Shown here: piece by piece, positions 33,688 through 45,999 of the stretch
How positions within the stretch are numbered: position 1 is the first letter of the stretch
How the letters are laid out: the number at the start of each line of letters is the position of its first letter
Assembly: GCA_038501785.1 (NCBI GenBank)
Contig: JBAMJR010000051.1
Span: 3,249,501-3,313,500 of the forward strand
From: Myoxocephalus aenaeus
Lineage: Eukaryota > Chordata > Actinopteri > Perciformes > Cottidae
DNA length: 64,000 bases
Reading direction: 5' to 3'
Notes under the pieces: generated by a model
Database searches by the model: none
Told to the model about the DNA's origin: nothing
The model's input: only the letters and a program-made list of their open reading frames with translations
Made by a program: the position numbers and the translations under genes

Positions 33688-35867
33688 ACCTGCAGGGTTT
33701 CTTCTGAGTCGAGCTGGCCCACAAACACTCCCAGTCCTCATGACTGATCAGCGGTTGATGTAGAAACACCAGTACACAGGTGCACCTGCTCAGACTGTAA
33801 AAATAAGTGGCCCATTTATTCCTGAAAAGTTCAATTACCGCAACCAGCACAGACGGTCTGAACAGCGGGCGCAGCCCGCTTCCCCAATGATACACTTCTG
33901 TGGCATTTACACTGCAGCTGACGGGCCCACGACTCTGCTTGTTCTTCCTCTCGCATATGACACGGGCCTGCGTTTTGAAAATTGGCGTGAAGAAGAAAGC
34001 GCTGCATGGACTTGTTTTTCCCCAATTTTATTTGGTGTTACGAAATCAGGTCCAGAGGCGTGCGACCTACATGCAACTCAATTTTATCAGTGTTTCCATG
34101 ACAATGGATATAGATCCTACGTTGTTCACCTGAGACAAATATAAATTTGGCACCGACATCAGTTTGGCAACGCCGGCCTCGGTATGGAGGACGACGAGGC
34201 TGATTGGTATTTGGGGAAGCACTTTATTACAGTCGACTCTCGTATGTGCTGAAAGTAAAAATGTGTTTAGAAACAAACAAGCAAAGTTTTGTTTGTGGAA
34301 AAACCGCCGTGAAGCATATTTCCATCATCTTCCTATCAGAGTGATATCTTGAAAAGCCATAAACAATTATCCTATATGAAATGAGTTAATAGGCACCAAG
34401 TTTAGATTTCTTCAACAGGACCAGACCTTGACGTTAAACTTTTCAGATAACCTTTATGTTATGTGAGGAGTGAGACACTTCCTCATCCACTTGCATGAGG
34501 TAGAATAAGGTTTAATCAAAGGGTTTTGATTGAATGCAGAAGTCGTGTTCCAGTGAGAGGGACCTGGCAATTCAACCTCCTGTCCTTTTTGCCTCCATGG
34601 TGTCCCTGTGTTTATCACTTTAATTTGATGAGGCAGGATGTTGATTAGTCTGGTCTGGAGAATACACCCTAAGTGGAGCCGGGAGCTTAGTGAACAGCTC
34701 CTGAAACACTGTGTCTTGTGCATGTGCAGCATTTCTTTCTGTTGGGTGCGAGCACAACGCCTCTCTTCCCCACTCAGTTTGTTTTGTCAATGTTGGCTGC
34801 CAACAGAGACATAAATATCACTCAGACTCTCAGTATATCTCCATCTTTCGTGTTTTATCGCTCTTATCCTTGCAATCACTGCTATGTTACACAGGCCTGC
34901 CACCATTTTGTTGGATGTTATCGCAATAGAGATATCTCTATTCCACGGGTGAACAGAAATGAGTTTTTTTTCTTTTATCCATTGACGTTGAAAAAAGAAA
35001 CTCACAGGGCAACTGTAACCCAATGTGGAGGTTACAGTTAAAACAAAGAGGTAAAAACAAGTTACAAGTTATAAACTCTGGCTCAAAGATTTTACAAATA
35101 GATGTACTATTAAGACGAAACACACAAGTTAACAGCAAATGAATGGTTAACGTTGTGATTAGTTTTATTCACAACAGCGATTACATGCCACATCTCACAG
35201 CTATAGATAATGTATATAGCTATAGATAATAGAACAACGAGCAGGAGCTGCAGAAAGTGAGCATGAGCAGCAGGAGTGCTGCTGAGACTGAACTAACAGA
35301 CGGCTACACAGTTGTATAATTGGAGTACCTGCCTACTCCTGATTCTGAGTGTCCTGCCAGAACCAGTTACGCTCATGTCTGACTGAGCTTTGCGTAAACA
35401 TCCTGTGTCTTTTGTACCACACAGGGTCAACCTCAGCATGACATAACACTCGGTATGAATCAGGAGAGTTTGTGCTGATTATCTGAAAGGTTATCAAACT
35501 GCGGCTTGTGTCCTGAGTGGTCGAGCCTGGCCCACTTTGTGGTGCCGCAGTGAGGTGGCCGGCCTTTAAATAACTCGCTGGGTACGAGGTCTGTCCCCAT
35601 AGCACACTTTACATCCCCATCTGGTCTGCCATCTCATATCTGAACCCATTTACAGGCCTGATATAATAGTAGCCGTGCAGTAGTGGATGCAAAGCTGCAA
35701 CTCCACCACACACAGGAGCACACGCCCAAAGCAACTTCCATTTTAAGGTAATTTGATTACAGATATAACCTGTCAAATCATAAATTCAATACATGTTCTG
35801 CATACATATGAATGTCTGCTAAATCATCTGTTACTGCTGTTATAAAAAAGTAAATATGACCATAAAC

Positions 35868-36058
35868 TGGAACTCTCTACCCCAACCCCTCAGACATTCT
35901 CCTATTTTTTTAAACTGCACTCCAAACTCACCGATTTAATCTGTGATACATAGTTATGTAATGCTATTGTCGTTATGTCACTATTTGCTTTAAACAAATT
36001 GTGATCGCTTTGACTGTTTTTACCATGTCTTTGAGTACTTTTTAAACCGTTTATTATT

Positions 36059-36131
<73 letters not shown>

Positions 36132-36155
36132 GTTGTTGTTATTGTTGTTGTTATT
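35868..36155 (+). mobile_element. 3' end of an L2-like LINE with (ATT)n tail
   Basis: The start (TGGAACTCTCTACC...) reads as the LWNSLPQPLR C-terminus common to fish LINE reverse transcriptases. A short UTR follows, then an ATT trinucleotide tail (about 36060-36155, shifting to GTT near its end). It is a strongly 5'-truncated insertion. Family-level assignment only. Confidence 0.5.
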
Positions 36156-38460
36156 CTAAAGATAAGAGTGTGACAATTCTGTTGTGATCTCTCTTTGTAA
36201 ATGTGAATGCTTGGCCTTCTGGAAAGATATACGGATATACACTGGTCTTAAAAAGTGAACACAGATCCAACAGCACTGATACTCACAAAGGTCAAATATT
36301 ATTTCCCATTCGAATTAGAAAACTGATACTCAGACTACCATGGCTTCCTTGGAGGCCTTCATGTCACAGTGTCACACACACCTTCCACCCTCTCTGCCCT
36401 GCGGTGGCCTCTAGTGAATCTGGGCCAGCACTGGAACTACTGGTGCTGTTTCTGTCCCGTGAAATAATTACAAACTCCTGGGCAGAGCAGTGCGGCGGTG
36501 GGTTGTTAAAAAATAAAAACAGCATGTAATGCATTGTGCGGTGTGCACATAGCAGACATCAATTAATCCGGGGTGTTTGGAAATTAATTGTGGTTTCACA
36601 GAAGTATTGAGTGACGATGTAAGTGTGTCCGTACAATGCCTTGTCCCAGAGTGAGATAACTCTCACTCTAATATTGACATGTTTTTAAATATAATATACT
36701 AACTCCACTGCCATGGCTCTGTGGCATTGTCGCCTATCAGTCCACCCCTTCATATTAAAATATCTCAATATTTTCACATGCCCATGAAATTCATACATTC
36801 ATGGTCCCCAGAGTATGAATCCTACTGATCTTGTGATCTTTTCCTCAGGCCCCACCATGAGGTCCACATTTATGTTTTTTAGGTATTTCAACTAATGGAT
36901 TGATTGCCACAAGATTTTAATTATTTATTTTTTAAATTCATGGTGTCCAGAAGATGAACCCTAATGACTTTGATGATCCCCTGAGTTTTCCTCTTGTGCT
37001 ACTACAAATCAACGTTTTCACTTTTACAGACATTCATGGTTTCCAGACCATTAGATGTATTTGAATGCCTTTTGGAGATCCTGACTTTTCAACTTGACAA
37101 CTTAACGACGTTGAATAGAAAAAAATCAGGTTGTCCAATACATTCGATTTATGACCAAATACCTGCCAAACCTTTTGAAATTCCCATGAGCCTCAGCTGT
37201 ACTTTGAGTTTAATGCTATGTAACAAATAGTAGATGCTTGCATTAGGTGTTAGCATGTATCTGCTATTTGTAAATACAGTCTCACACAACTGCCAGTGTG
37301 GCTGACTCATAGTCTTGTTTTACAACTATAATTAAGGAAATTTGTCCTTGTGATACACACGTTATTCACTGATTTCCTCCGTCATATAGACATGCACACA
37401 CAAATGAGAAAAATGAGGGATGTTCAGCAAGGAACTGCCTACATGGGCTTTTTTCAAGTCCAGCATGTTCAACAGGGGCTGCTTTGCTTTCTGAATGAGT
37501 CAAAATGAAGACCACACCACCCACTCTGTGATCTGTTTTGTTTGAATTTGAAAACAAAGACAACATTACAGAGTATGCTATGAATTAGCAGTGTAAAATA
37601 CTTTTTTATTTACATACCCACGAAAGTGTAGATTTGACCTCTGGACCAATGATACATCCAATGTGCTAGATGTGTGTGTTTTTTCTGGCTGTTCTGAAAG
37701 AAAGTGAGACTCTAAAGAAACACCACTCTTTCCATCCATTAAAAGCAATTCTGTCACAAAGTAAGAAGGACAACTTAACCTAATCAAACCCAGATAAATT
37801 AGTTTAACAATTATATATGTACTGTATATGTTCTAGTCATTTCCTGTCTCTCTTGTAAACATCAGTCCTGAATAAACCAGTTGGTTCTTTCAACTCTGAA
37901 CAGCGCTGACCAGCGCTGGTGCAACACTTGGTAGGGGAAGAGCACGTAGTCTCCAAATGCCAAGTATCTACAGTGACACCGTGGAAGGGAGGGGGAGGAC
38001 GAGAGCTGAGCAGTGAGCAATAGTTCACTGGATGTGGGATACAGAGTGGGATCTGCAGCAGAACAAGATCACATAGCAGATATACACAGTGTGAGACTGT
38101 CGACTGCCCATGACTCTAAAATAAGATATGAGGGATGGATTTTTTTTATTGGACTGGACCCTACAGGTCATGTGAGTCCTAGAGAAATTCAGTGTGGGAT
38201 AGCGGCCATCAAGTCGTTGTGCTATTTTAAGGGTCAAAATTATGACTTTGTGATATTGTCATTTCTTGTCTGTTTCTGATCAACTGGATATCAATCGAGC
38301 GGTAACTTTGGAGGATTTGACTGGAGGAGGGATTGTAATGCTCTGCTTGCTGAGTGGAGAAAGAGACGCGTTAAAACCAGGAGGCACAGACATGATGGTA
38401 CTCTGTGGCTATTTACTTTTTTGCCTCCAGAGGATAGAGTGGTTCTACCCGTAACAGAAG

Positions 38461-38582
38461 AGAAGGGTTGAAAAGAAGGAAAGCCTGAGGAGAAACATGC
38501 AGCAGTTTGGCTAAAAGACTAGGAGATCTAGAAGAAAAGGAAAGTCGGAAATCAACAATTATTCGAAAACCTTGCACACAAG
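38461..38582 (+). promoter_or_regulatory. kcnj12: Candidate kcnj12 non-coding 5' exon
   Basis: Purine-rich sequence ends in CACACAAG|gtaagct, a strong donor with no matching coding frame. Kir2 genes usually have one or more 5' UTR exons upstream of an intronless coding exon, and the acceptor of the coding exon (ctttacag, 41198) needs a partner. The link is inferred, the left limit is arbitrary, and RNA data would be needed. Confidence 0.3.
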
Positions 38583-39480
38583 GTAAGCTGCTTGTGATTT
38601 TTGATTTTTAATATAATACTTTATTATAATATTCTTTAAAAGAGAGACCTGTGGATTGTCGTATTGTTTAAATGATCTTCAGTCTCTATTGTGACCCACG
38701 TCAGCAGAGAAGTAGACTCATCTCTGCTCTGGCGTTGAGATCACAGCCCAGCAGGCAGAGTGTGGCTCCTCTGAGAGCTGACGAGCAGTCGCACAGCATA
38801 TTAGATATTAATAACCTTTGCTTCTTAGCAACCAGAGCATTGAAAAACAGAAACGACTGCGTAAAACACGCGTAACCATACTTGAATCCGCACAAAATGT
38901 GAGTTTTGTTTTTATCAAATTGTCATCCTGGAGAATGTCCTTAACAATTACTAACCAATTGTGGAGTGTTTGAATCATATCTCAACTCCTCCATACCTGT
39001 TCTGTTGTATGTAGGGTATTACAGTCTGCCTTATCCATATCCGTGTTGGGGACACCTGCACAGCAGACCTTGTGACCCTATTTGGAAGTTGTATTAAAGA
39101 TAAAATCCCAGTTGCTTTGAGGTACCATATTTGATATTTGACTGCGTCTTGTCTCCTGGAGGAACAAAACAAAAAACAATCATCTCTGAGCAGAGTGTTG
39201 TCTCGTTCTGGGTCCCTGGAGTCCTCAGTGTGGTGGTGTGTGACAGTGTCTTATTTTATGCCTTGAAATGAGGAAAATTACATCAGTGAGTGTCTGTGAA
39301 TTAAATGTCTAATAATAATGATTCATATAAAGAATCAGGGCAGCTGAACATCAATAAAGCAAGTGACAGAAATTTCAATAACTAATTGAACTGAAGCAGG
39401 TCTAGTTTCTAATGCATGCATATGATAAATATAGAGATGGCATTTGTCTGTTGGTCCAAATTGTGGTGAAATGTGTGTTT

Positions 39481-39588
39481 AAGATGGCGCCGCATTATGT
39501 TTTTGGTGCGTTATGTGTACACAAAGGATGAGAGAGCAGGCAAAAGCAGTTAATTGCACAAGTGACAATATACTTGAACTTGAACTAC
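39481..39588 (+). mobile_element. Minimal LINE derivative (5' end joined to 3' tail)
   Basis: About 108 bp starts AAGATGGCGCCGC, the same 5' motif as the LINE at 11231, and ends with ACTTGAACTTGAAC after a GTGACAATATACTTG stretch typical of fish LINE 3' ends. No coding region remains. It may be an extreme internal deletion or a SINE-like passenger. Assigned from motifs only. Confidence 0.35.
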
Positions 39589-39864
39589 CATTTGAGTGCT
39601 TGCTTACAATGCATTCTGTGGGATATGAATGTGGTACACTTCACTTTTCCACGTCAGCTGTACTTTGTGCTTTAAACGAATTAGCAAATGTTAGCATGCT
39701 AACATGCTAAACTAAAGTGGCGACCGTGGTGAACATTATATATTATAATTATTATTATATTATTATATATTATACCTACTAAACACTGGAAGCATTTGAG
39801 CATGTCGATGTTAGCATTTAGTTCCACAGCCCCTCAAAGCCACTGATGTAGACTCTTGTTATTC

Positions 39865-39909
39865 ATATTTTGTGGTCTAATAATAACACATAATTAGACC
39901 ACAAAATAT
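39865..39909. repeat. 17 bp perfect inverted repeat (hairpin)
   Basis: ATATTTTGTGGTCTAAT at 39865-39881 and its exact complement at 39893-39909 are separated by 11 bases. A further partial copy of the first arm (TGTGGTCTAATA) follows directly. It could be the remnant of a small palindromic transposon; no function is evident. Confidence 0.8.
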
Positions 39910-41334
39910 GTGGTCTAATATTATTAGATTTACCACAAAATTTACCACAAAATAGAAGCAGAATAAAATACAGAAGAAGGCGACCTATAAACCTGTTGCT
40001 TGGTGTATTGAAATATATGTAAATGTCCTGTGAAACAGGATATTCAGAAGGACTTTGACCTACTGTATAATACTGGTTCTTGTACTATAAATACAGGCTT
40101 TAAAAAACGTAATGGCACACAATGTGCTGGAAATCATATGTTCCATATTTTATTTGTAGGACATCTAGTACACGCTGGATGAGCTGAAGGCTGCAGTTGC
40201 GACTGACCAGGATAAAGTTCCCCTTTAAAAAAAAAAAAGAATTCCCATTGATGTGTCTGAAGTGATTCCATATTGATTCACCATCGTTTGTATCTGAGGC
40301 TTTCTCTTCTAGGATACACCATTTTCTGCCCCGTCTCTTTCAGCCCATATTATTTTCCAGTTCAGCCTCACAGGGGAATGACACAGCCTCATCACAGTGC
40401 CTCTAATAGTTGTGCCAGCTGGAGGAAACAGAATATACGTCAGATAAAATGGCAGGGCATTGGATTAGCTGGCTATTTCTGTACCTTGTTGATAAAAAAA
40501 AAACATGCATTGTATACACCAGAGTATTTCTAATAGAGCAGATGGTAAAGAGAGGTAGGACAAAAAAATCTAATGTCTGGAAGGACATTAGAAAGTGTGA
40601 TTGTGTTGGAAAATCTATGTATAACTAAATCATTTGCATGTTTGTCCAAAACTGTGCAGCATAAACAAACGTTGAAACGGCTTAAAAACACGGATAATTG
40701 TAATTACATTCATCATTAATGAAATTTGAACAATCAAAAGAGTTGGAAAAATGATTAAGGGAAAATACAACAAGCTTTGTCTGGGAAAGCTTTGGAAACC
40801 AAACAGCTATTATTAGAAACCAGATCCTGAAATGTTTGAGTTGACAGTGAGGGACTACTCAGAGAAGTCTGGATATTTTTTTAATAAACCATATGTAGCA
40901 AAAGTCTGTACGAAACAAGTCGTAGTAGTCAGACGTAGTCATAAAGTACGGGGACAAAGAAATAGAGAATGTGTGATATTGTCCAGCGTATTTAATGTGT
41001 GACGTTTCCGCTGAGGCCAGAAGCAGCCACACATTGTTAATGTACTATTGCAAACTTTACTGTATGATTATCTTAACTTTCTGTTTAAACAGAGGCGAAT
41101 ACATTCATTTTCCACTTTTTAGGTGATATCCCTACATTGTACAAAATTATAATGGCATAATGTTGTATACTAATGTTCCACCTGTTCTTCCTTTACAGGA
41201 AACTATACTTTTGTGCCTCACCTGTCATTTCCAGTTGACACACTGACCCTGTTTTGGGGCGGAGCGGAGCCTGGTCAGTATTGTATGAGCTGGGCTGATA
41301 GTGTGAAGCCCCGCTGGCTGTGCCCCACTGAGGC

Positions 41335-42600
41335 ATGAGTGTGGGAAGGGCCCACCACCACAGCTTCGTGTCCTGTAAAGAAGAAGGCCTGAGACTAAGT
41401 ACCATGCCTGCTGTGGGCAGCTTGGGAAATGGCAAAATTCACACGAGACGCAAATACCACAGCCGGTTCGTCAGCAAGGCTGGCCAATGCAACATCCATT
41501 TCTCAAACATGGATGAGAAGTCACAGCGGTACATATCTGACATTTTTACAACATGTGTGGACGTCCGCTGGCGATACATGTTCCTGCTATTCAGCCTGGT
41601 GTTTGTGGTGTCCTGGCTAACATTCGGCTTGGGGTTCTGGGTCATCGGCTTCCTACACGGTGACATGGACCATCCCAAAGAGGACGAAAGTTTTGTTCCC
41701 TGTGTCACACAGGTCAACACCTTCGTGGCAGCTTTCCTGTTCTCTGTTGAGACCCAGACAACCATTGGGTATGGTGCTCGTTATGTGACAGAGCAATGCC
41801 CGGCTGCTGTCTTCATGGTGGTCTTTCAGTCCATCATGGGCTGCATCATCGACGCCTTCATGATTGGTGCCATCATGGCCAAGATGGCAAGGCCCAAAAA
41901 GCGTGCTGAGACTCTACTGTTCAGCCACAATGCAGTCATTGCTTTGCGTGATGGGAAGCTGTGCCTCATATTTAGGGTTGCTAATCTAAGGAAGAGCCAC
42001 ATCGTGGAAGCTCATGTGCGAGCCCAGCTCGTCAAGCCCCGTTACACAGAGGAAGGCGAATACATCCCCCTGGATCAGCTTGACATGAACGTAGGCTATG
42101 ACAAAGGCACAGACCGCCTGTTTCTGGTTGCACCCCTCACTGTCATACATGAGATAGATGAAGAAAGTCCACTGTTTGGCATCAGTAAACAAGATCTCAC
42201 AACATCTGACTTTGAGATAGTAATTATACTTGAAGGTTTGGTGGAGGCCACAGCCATGACGACACAGGCACGCTGCTCTTACGTGCCCTCAGAGATCCTG
42301 TGGGGTCACCGCTTTGAGCCCGTCATCTTCGAGGAGAAGAGCCAGTACAGGATAGACTACACCTACTTTCACAAAACATTCGAAGTACCATCCACCCCCA
42401 GATGTAGTGCCAAGGACATGGAGGAGATAAAATTCCCAACATCTGGCGCCAACTCTTTTTGCTATGAAAACGAGCTGGCCTTCATCAGCAGGGATGATGA
42501 GGAGGAGGAGGAGGGAGATGTGAAGAAAGAGGAAAACAGGAAGTTAGGGAATGAGCAGGGAAGTGATCAAATGTCCTCCCGTAGAGAATCGAACATTTAA
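41335..42600 (+). CDS. kcnj12: Inward-rectifier K+ channel Kir2.2
   Basis: One uninterrupted coding exon (421 residues) follows an acceptor at 41198, as in vertebrate Kir genes. The N-terminus carries NGKIHTRRK and the conserved NMDEKSQRYISD slide-helix region. M1 is about 81-105, the pore has the selectivity filter TIGYG at 143-147, and M2 is about 158-182 with rectification residue Asp173. PKKR (187-190) is part of the PIP2 site, and the cytoplasmic domain holds FSHNAVIALRDGKLC and HIVEAHVRAQLVKPR. The C-terminus ends RRESNI, a class I PDZ ligand. Kir2 tetramers set resting potential in muscle, heart and neurons. LSTM with GNGKIHTRR near the start and SFCYENELAFISRD near the end favour Kir2.2 over Kir2.1, as does position next to mprip/natd1/tmem11. 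Which teleost copy (a or b) cannot be told. Confidence 0.93.
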   Translation: MSVGRAHHHSFVSCKEEGLRLSTMPAVGSLGNGKIHTRRKYHSRFVSKAGQCNIHFSNMDEKSQRYISDIFTTCVDVRWRYMFLLFSLVFVVSWLTFGLGFWVIGFLHGDMDHPKEDESFVPCVTQVNTFVAAFLFSVETQTTIGYGARYVTEQCPAAVFMVVFQSIMGCIIDAFMIGAIMAKMARPKKRAETLLFSHNAVIALRDGKLCLIFRVANLRKSHIVEAHVRAQLVKPRYTEEGEYIPLDQLDMNVGYDKGTDRLFLVAPLTVIHEIDEESPLFGISKQDLTTSDFEIVIILEGLVEATAMTTQARCSYVPSEILWGHRFEPVIFEEKSQYRIDYTYFHKTFEVPSTPRCSAKDMEEIKFPTSGANSFCYENELAFISRDDEEEEEGDVKKEENRKLGNEQGSDQMSSRRESNI

Positions 42601-45600
42601 CCTTTTGCCGTTGCTGGTTTTATTTACTTTTAGTTGCAGAACAATGCAAGCGTGTGAAGAACCCTATGACTGTCATGCCACTGACATGAGGATACCTGTA
42701 AAAGTGGAGAAACAGCAGTACTGATCGCCAATAGACAAGCAAGGATGAAACTCGTCACATTTCTCATTGGAATAACTTTTGCTTCCCTGGGATGGTTATT
42801 GAGTGTTATCAACTGCAAAAAAAACTGTCATGTTTCAACTTGCAGATGATCCTACTAGTAAAGTGCATGACAATAGCATAGTTTTCTATCAATATTTTGA
42901 GAAACCTTTCATAGTTTTGGTGAGACCATCTGTAGGTGCTGTTCACAGCACTCAAATATACAATTTGCAACTGAGAGGGACATTGACACTTTGCAGATTG
43001 TGTTTAGAAAACTAAACCATGGGAAGATTAATCCAGATTAATTTGGTAAAGACAGAGGTATGGAGCTCAACAGCAGATTTTCTTCTTAATGATATTATTA
43101 TTGATATTGATATGAACTGACTATTCTACATCATACAATGTCAATGGATGACTTGGTTAGTTGACATGTATACAACTGATATACATGTATGAACTGCATG
43201 TACCTATAACACATGACAAGGAATAGTTTTACATATTTCCGTCACAGAATGGTGATGGTGATCATACGTCATGTATTAAAAGGAAAACTATTCATCTCTG
43301 TCTTTGAATTTAAATCAGAGGGAAACATTTGACCTGAGTAGATTTCTGTCTCAACAGTTTGGCAGAAGCATTGCCACGGCATTGGATGAGTGTTTGCTAA
43401 ACCCTGCTCCCCTTTGTTACGGTTGCTACGCCAGCCACTCAAACTGTTAGGCAGATTTTACACAGGAAAGTTTGTATTTTGCAAAACAATGGGTCCTTGA
43501 TTTCAGTAGACAAAAGCAGACCATTCATTTTATTTCACGGTCATTCGCTAAAGCTTACTAGCTTATTAAGCTAACATTATATTAGCTCCATAAATTGGTT
43601 GCAAAAGCCATCTCCAGCTAACTCTTTAATTTTTTTATCTGACTTTTTTAAATGAAGAAAGGGTCTTAATACACTTATGGCTACATTAAGATCTCATGAA
43701 GAGGCGAAAGCTGACAGGACCCAGGCAACAATGTTAGCGTCCTAACCAGTTGATGATCCATGGAGAATATTTGGAAATATAGAAACAGCCTTGTTTTTGC
43801 ATTGCAGACGTTCAGTCTTCGTATTATAACTATGACAAAGAAGTAAGAAATGTACGACCAGATTGTTATTTCACTCTAACATGACCCTATTTAGCTTCCA
43901 TACAACAGGCAAGACAGATTAGATTTGTTTCATTTTTCTTATTTCCAAATACTAGACTACTGTTTGTTTCCGGTTTAACAAGAAAAAAAGAGGCTTTTAT
44001 GATCAGGACTAACACTGATACTCTCTCAGGTAAACTCATTTTGGCTGGGATTGCTTGAGAGTAAACTAATCCAATAAACAGCAAGACAGAGTGCATCAAT
44101 GCTCCCAGGATCCTATGTTGCTCAGCTCAATATCCTTTTGAGATGACACATTAAGGAGACATTTCACAGGCTCTTATGTTCTCAGCCATGTTTTTCCCAA
44201 GGTCAAATCCTCAATGTATAATTCCCATTCCATTCAATATGTTAAAATCTCCCACCTACAGCGTATTGCCTACTGATGTTATACTCACTGAAATCTACAC
44301 TCTCACATTTGCAGTGGCTGGAATTTGGGGGCTGAACTGATTTGTTTCATTCAAAGTGCATTTAACAAGTTGTTGTACTTTGAATGGCAAAGATAGCCCT
44401 TTGCTATCTTACAATGTTAGTTCTTACAATGTTAGTTCAAACTCTTTACCGACCCCGAGCCGCTTCTCTGCGCCCAGAGACACAGTTTGTTCACTTTTTT
44501 TTGGACAATGTGTTTGGCTAACATTTTACAGCTAACGGAACTACCAGCACGCACACCGCCGAGGGAGGGGTCATTTTGTTTTTAACAAGATCGTATGACG
44601 TGTTTGACAACTTTGAGCCGATTACCTGCATACATTGCATACATGTTGTTTTTTACTTTGAATGAAGTATGTTTTACGATGCCTCACAGGCCAGTGGTGT
44701 CTGGTGACTGGGGGTTAGCTAGTTGTGGGTTGTGTTCATTCAAGCACACAATACAGCAGCAGACACACCTGGTGGAGATATGCACTCTACTGAGTGCACC
44801 TTTCTAGTTGAATTTGGTTCTAGTATTGAATCCACTGATGGCCTTTAATGCTTTCTGTTGTTTTTCTGTGCTCTTTTGGCCAGGGGCATTATTCTCTTTC
44901 TTTTTATATATATATAGGACAACAAGTAATAAAGATGTTAGGTCAGACTGTGTACGTGAATTAGTTATCACTCCGCAATTCATCAAAGTGGGTTAATTTA
45001 TACTCCTGACTGCCATTTCAGCGAATTTCAACACATTTGTATTTATATCCTGACTTGTGCTGAAAATATCAGAATGGGCTCGCTCTAGAAAACAAATGGT
45101 GGTTTTTCTTCCGTTTCAACCAAGAGCTGGTTTAGTAAGACGGAAGAACTCTAATTTGTACATTTGTCAGACCGCTATTGTAAATAAATTATTATTATTT
45201 TGGGTTTCATAATGTTTCTGGCTGAATAGACAATAAGTAATGATACATTATTTTAAAAAACATTGTTAATATCATACATTTTTCAATCAAAGCAAGAAAC
45301 TGGAAATACTCTCTTTGCTCGATGGACTGAAATAACTTCCACTGAATCGAACAACTTCTTGTCTTCCAATAAATGCATATAAAGCAATCTTGACTCTGAG
45401 TTGCACTTTATTTTCTCATCAAAGGGTTTTAATTTGTTGTATGTGACAACAATAAATAAATTGACAAACAACAACAAAAAACTCCTGTTGATTACCACAA
45501 TAAAAACATCTCACAAAGCCAACCGTTTTCTTTTTACTTCATGGTAGACGGACACAACGTGCAGGGATTATTTTACAATAAGTATCTTCTGACTGCGTTT

Positions 45601-45848
45601 GTTGTCAAGTCACAACAAATAAGTGCAGCAGGGAGGGGAAGTGGGAGCTGTTTGATAAACACAGAGGAATGGACTGTAATTTATGGCTGTGATTTGGTGG
45701 CACGGTATCTGGTTTGGGTCAGAGGTTTCTTATTTCATTCTCTTATGTAACCAATCAGCCATGTCTTTGCATACGTACAGACAAGACTTGGCAGTCCTGC
45801 TTGATTTCCCTGCCCTGTAACCTTGAACATTGAAAAACAGATCTCACA

Positions 45849-45898
<50 letters not shown>

Positions 45899-45902
45899 AA
45901 AA

Positions 45903-45999
<97 letters not shown>

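Larger units (their letters stand above)
31857..41198. other. Gene-free interval upstream of kcnj12
   Basis: More than 9 kb with no recognised protein gene. It holds LINE remnants, microsatellites, a hairpin and a possible kcnj12 5' exon, each listed separately. The rest is AT-rich, and its short ORFs show no family resemblance. Distal kcnj12 enhancers could lie here, but sequence alone does not reveal them. Confidence 0.5.
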
